Position numbers and translations under genes: made by a program
Shown here: positions 60,640 through 64,000 of the stretch, piece after piece
Layout: every line of letters starts with the position of its first letter
How positions within the stretch are numbered: the first letter of the stretch is position 1
NCBI RefSeq assembly: GCF_000002985.6
Contig: NC_003281.10
Span: forward strand, 6,200,001-6,264,000
Length of the DNA: 64,000 nt
Origin: Caenorhabditis elegans
Lineage: Eukaryota; Nematoda; Chromadorea; Rhabditida; Rhabditidae
Reading direction: 5' to 3'
Notes under the pieces: model-generated
What the model was told of the DNA's origin: nothing
Databases searched by the model: none
What the model saw: the letters and a program-made list of their open reading frames with translations, nothing else

Positions 60640-62085
60640 CTACCAACTGTATACTTTCTCAGATTGTTCAATAATTCCTACGTAGAGTAAGTACAAAATC
60701 AAAAGTTCAGAATCAATACATAGATTAATGGCATATTTTACCCCAAGTGTGTATTTTATGAGGGTTTTTTGTGAATTTTTTTTGAATGAATGTCTCACTG
60801 TGTCTCTCACAATTAGAATAGTATCTATGTAATAATAGGAATTACCGATTTTCTTGTCTAGTATGTTGTTTTTTCTCAGACGTTTTTTTTTTGTAAGACT
60901 GACATCTCGTATAAGTTTCACTATACAACTGTAGTTTTTTTCTGCTTGAAAATTTCTTGGCCACAAGAATTTGTTTCATCATGCTTCATTCATTTTCTGT
61001 AAGTTTTCAAGAAAACGTACCCAACATTCAATAGATCAAATGATACACACTGAATTATATAGAATATTTCCACCAACTCGTGATCCCCTCGAAAAAATGC
61101 AAAATGTGCTTGAGCAATCAGTGAAATCACAAATCCGGAGGAAATCCATGCTGTGGCAACGCAGAGATGCCGTTCCGCCATTAGAAGCCGCTTTTTGAGT
61201 TTTGCCATTTTTGATAAAGTTATACTATTTGTGACAAGTGTTACCGAGAATGTGAATACATAAGAGATTATTTGAAATTTGGATAGGCTTGCCTTAAATG
61301 TAAGAAAGTTATTGGTATATTTCTCGACTTACCCATGGGACTCGCTTGATGTAACTAATTACAAAGCCTCCAAATATAAAATCCAAATATTTTTCCGATA
61401 TAATCACATTCCAAAGTAGCAAAAATGGATAGAGAAGTATAAAAACAATAACTTTCTTCATATGAGAGCGCCATATCTGCAAAAAAAGGTTTTTTTTAAC
61501 TTTCGGAGAGAAATAGAAGCAGGTGGTCGACGATTTGAGCTGTGTTGAAAATCCCTAAATAGCAGAAACCGCATCTTTTTAATATATGTTTTAGTTGTGA
61601 AAGCGGGGAAATTCGATTGAAACATACATATGCGTATTTTGTCGGCATCAACACGCAGCTTGCTCTATTTATCGACAAAAACGAGTGGATCACTGATTTT
61701 GCAGTGAACGCGTACAAATAAAAGGGGTATACAATGTTTGGAATCATCCAGTGAATTTCCAAAAACACTGAGAATCCTTCACAAAGCTGTGGGAAATATA
61801 TGTGAATTCTGGTAAATGAAACATCCAGAAACATTTGAACCAAGCTCTGTAAAACGTTTTATTTAATTTGTACACTTTCTTTTTTTAAAAATTAGTTGTT
61901 ACCACCAGGGAATCCAATGACCAAATTGTGAAAAACGAACTTTTCAAATATATTTTGTTATGAGTTCCCCATATCACTATAAGAATTCTCAACTGGAATA
62001 AAACACCAGGTACTAGATAAACAAATTGCGCAAAGTATTTTAAATTCTCTCTAGTTACAGAGTAAGAAGAATTGCATTGGCTCAT
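60640..62085 (-). CDS. srg-family 7-TM chemoreceptor, array copy 5, unusual C-terminus
   Basis: Start MSQCNSSYSVTRENLKYF at 62085. Landmarks: YFPQLCEGFSVFLEI, KSVIHSFLSINRASCVLMPT, WRSHMKKVIVF, WNVIISEKYLDFIFGGF, KRRLLMAERHLCVA-type loop, CVSFDLLNVG. After the donor at about 61000 the next good phase-compatible acceptor (ACTACAG near 60930) opens CIVKLIRDVSLTKKKRL. This replaces the usual SPLVMI-x-SGQLR and runs on with a Lys/Ile-rich tail to 60640. The 3' end is therefore uncertain: either a diverged tail or a decayed last exon. The first six TM segments look sound. Confidence 0.7.
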
Positions 62086-62508
62086 TTTATGCTCATTATC
62101 TACTGAGTATTCGTGTATTTTTGAAATTCACTCATGCAAAATACTATATGCTTCAATTCTTTTAGCTATACCCAATGCTTAAATAACGTGCGCATTTGTA
62201 TCTTTTTTTTTGAGAAAAGCTAAAGGCCAAAGTATTAAAATATTTGATTTGAATCTTCGGTCAAGGAAAATCTTTTCATTTGGAAATTTGGCCCTACATT
62301 TGGGTGTTCCTATACTACACAATACCAAATTAATTTTTATTTCTCAAAATATAAAAATTCTCTTGTTAAAAATGACTGACACAAAATTGAACAAAATAAT
62401 AAATCTGTACATATTAGGAATTAAATAATAGCAGAATTTTCGAACAAAAATCCAGCATGCATTTGGGTGCAGCGAGCCACAGTACACAGTTAAGTTTAAT
62501 TAATTCCA
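62086..62508. other. Spacer between srg copies 5 and 6
   Basis: 423 bp, AT-rich; promoter of copy 5 and 3' UTR of copy 6. No gene seen. Confidence 0.4.
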
Positions 62509-63862
62509 TTAAGTTTTCCTGATGACAGAAGTGACTGATACAACTGTCGAATGCTTTGGAGCCATGCTTTTGACTGGAATCACATGATATCTCAATTGTC
62601 CACTGATAAGAACCATCACAATTGGTGAGCCAACGTTGAGAACATCAAATGCAAAGCCTTGAAGAAAATACACAAGATCTGTGTATGCAGCAGTTATGCT
62701 GAAGAACGCAAAGTAGCTCTGGAAGTTTAGAAAATTATAATTGTACCTTTGGGCAGATATTTACTTGAAAAAGAGCGGCACTGAAAAAAGCGGCCGACAT
62801 ATAAAACGATGCAAAACACAAAGTTCGCTCAGAACTTTTCAATCGATTTTCCAATCTCCTCATTTTGAATAATGTGATAGAAGTTGTGAAAACAGTAATT
62901 GTAAGAGAAATTGCCATGAAAATCATTTGGAACATTGATAGACTCGCCCAGCGAACACGTTTTGTGTAGGCCAGAGTGAAACCGCCAAATATTGAAACAG
63001 GAAACGTTTCGGATATGATAACATTCCAAATTACTAGAAATGGTGACAATGTGATAAAAGCGATTGTGACAGGGATGAAACGACGCCAGATCTCAAATTT
63101 AATTATATTATAGAATTTAGAAACGCATTTTTATGCATTTGAAATTTTCGTTAATTGTAGATTGTAGATTAATTGTAGATACAGACCTTGTAATTTGTTC
63201 AATTTGTGACGAATATCGAACATTGGTTTTGTGTTTTTCGACTTGAAAAACGTAATAAATCTTACCTGAGAATATCTCAATGGTGCCAGCACACATGTCA
63301 TCCGATTGACAGTCAAAAATATTTGAATAATAGATTTTGCGGCTCTCATGTAATTGTAAATTGAAAAAATAATATTTGGAAAGAGAACATAATGCTCAAA
63401 TAATGGATATAACGACGGACACAATTGAGGTATGTAAATAATAACCCGTTGTATGAATAGATCAAGAATAAGCTGAGTTAGACTCTAGAAAAACTTTTTT
63501 TTTTGGAAATTATTTTTGTTTTTTGAATAAGAAAGTTTTATGTCACATTTTTAAGAAATTACAAGATGAACAGAAACATTCAAACTTTTAGTTATTAAAA
63601 ATTCACTACTGTTATAAGCGTTCTCGTTAATAAAAAAGAAACCTACAGCAATAGAGTCCATCGAAAAAATAATGAAAAACGATTGAATCATATAGATTTT
63701 TCGATGTTGGAAGAGCATAATACTGAGTATTCGAAAATGAATTATAATTCCAGGAACCATATAGAATAGTTGAGTTAAATATTTCAAATTCTCAGGCAAA
63801 GGATCATAGGTTAAGTCACATCCATCTTCAAATATATCGGAAAAACTGGAATTTTGTGACAT
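62509..63862 (-). CDS. srg-family 7-TM chemoreceptor, array copy 6
   Basis: The frame extends upstream through a TTG, but the first ATG is at 63862 (MSQNSSFSDIFEDGCD), matching the start style and N-terminal Cys of copy 5 (MSQCNSS); I use it. Landmarks: DPLPENLKYLTQLFYMVPG, YIPQLCPSLYPLFEHY, KSIIQIFLTVNRMTCVLAPL, IWNVIISETFPVSIFGGF, KRVRWASLSMFQMIF, SSERTLCFASFYMS, AFDVLNVGSPIVMVLISGQL and a tail ending SVTSVIRKT with TAA at 62509. Copies 5 and 6 share the KRVxWASLSxFQ block and form a subgroup apart from copies 1 and 2. No frame break seen. Confidence 0.86.
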
Positions 63863-64000
63863 TTCGAACAATGGCCAATTTATTACATAGCCATTTCTAT
63901 ATTTTTTTCGATTGTTTTCAAATTTATCCAAATATGTTTCGGTCGCTAGGAAGTAGGTAGGAAAATTAAATAAATATCACATAAATATAAATCTCTTACT

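Overview
The window is nematode nuclear DNA, almost certainly Caenorhabditis elegans. It is AT-rich, introns are short (often 45-60 bp) with TTTTCAG-type acceptors, several start codons lie a few bases after an acceptor-like site (as in spliced-leader trans-splicing), and there are nematode-only families (srg chemoreceptors, WSN-domain proteins). The gene set rpn-2, rps-3, stt-3, gen-1 recalls C. elegans chromosome III. That placement is from memory and was not checked by alignment. Exon boundaries below were read by eye from splice signals and reading-frame phase.

Layout. 1-9.1 kb is a compact housekeeping block: the 3' three-quarters of rpn-2 (+), a converging gene for a protein with three NADAR-like domains (-), then rps-3 (+) and a RidA/UK114-type gene (+). 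9.1-12.8 kb is young and rearranged: a fragment resembling the N-terminus of a ubiquitin-specific protease, palindromic repeats, and a PP1-type phosphatase gene whose promoter and first exon are a copy of the neighbouring locus. 13-15.5 kb holds two small unrecognised genes on the minus strand, one for a membrane protein and one for a 63-aa secreted peptide. 15.5-20.5 kb is a gene-poor stretch with one foldback element. 20.6-24.3 kb is a Ly6/ET-like GPI-anchored protein gene (+).

24.6-30.9 kb is an extended synaptotagmin gene (-). 34.1-44.6 kb holds three tandem WSN-domain genes (-). The first is intact and the other two each carry a one-base frameshift. A small intronless serine-rich protein gene (+) lies between them. 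44.8-48.1 kb contains the BCAS2/SPF27 splicing factor and the GEN-1 Holliday-junction nuclease in the same orientation, with stt-3 (catalytic oligosaccharyltransferase subunit) divergent from gen-1. 51.8-53.4 kb is an imidazolonepropionase gene that loses its C-terminal third where a chemoreceptor cluster begins. 53.5-63.9 kb is a tandem array of six srg 7-TM chemoreceptor genes, all on the minus strand.

The window mixes conserved single-copy genes (proteasome, ribosome, glycosylation, splicing, DNA repair) with lineage-specific expanding families. The most notable points are the chimeric origin of the PP1-like gene, the truncated imidazolonepropionase at the edge of the srg cluster, the decaying WSN trio, a PCNA-binding-type motif in GEN-1, and a short secreted peptide gene.
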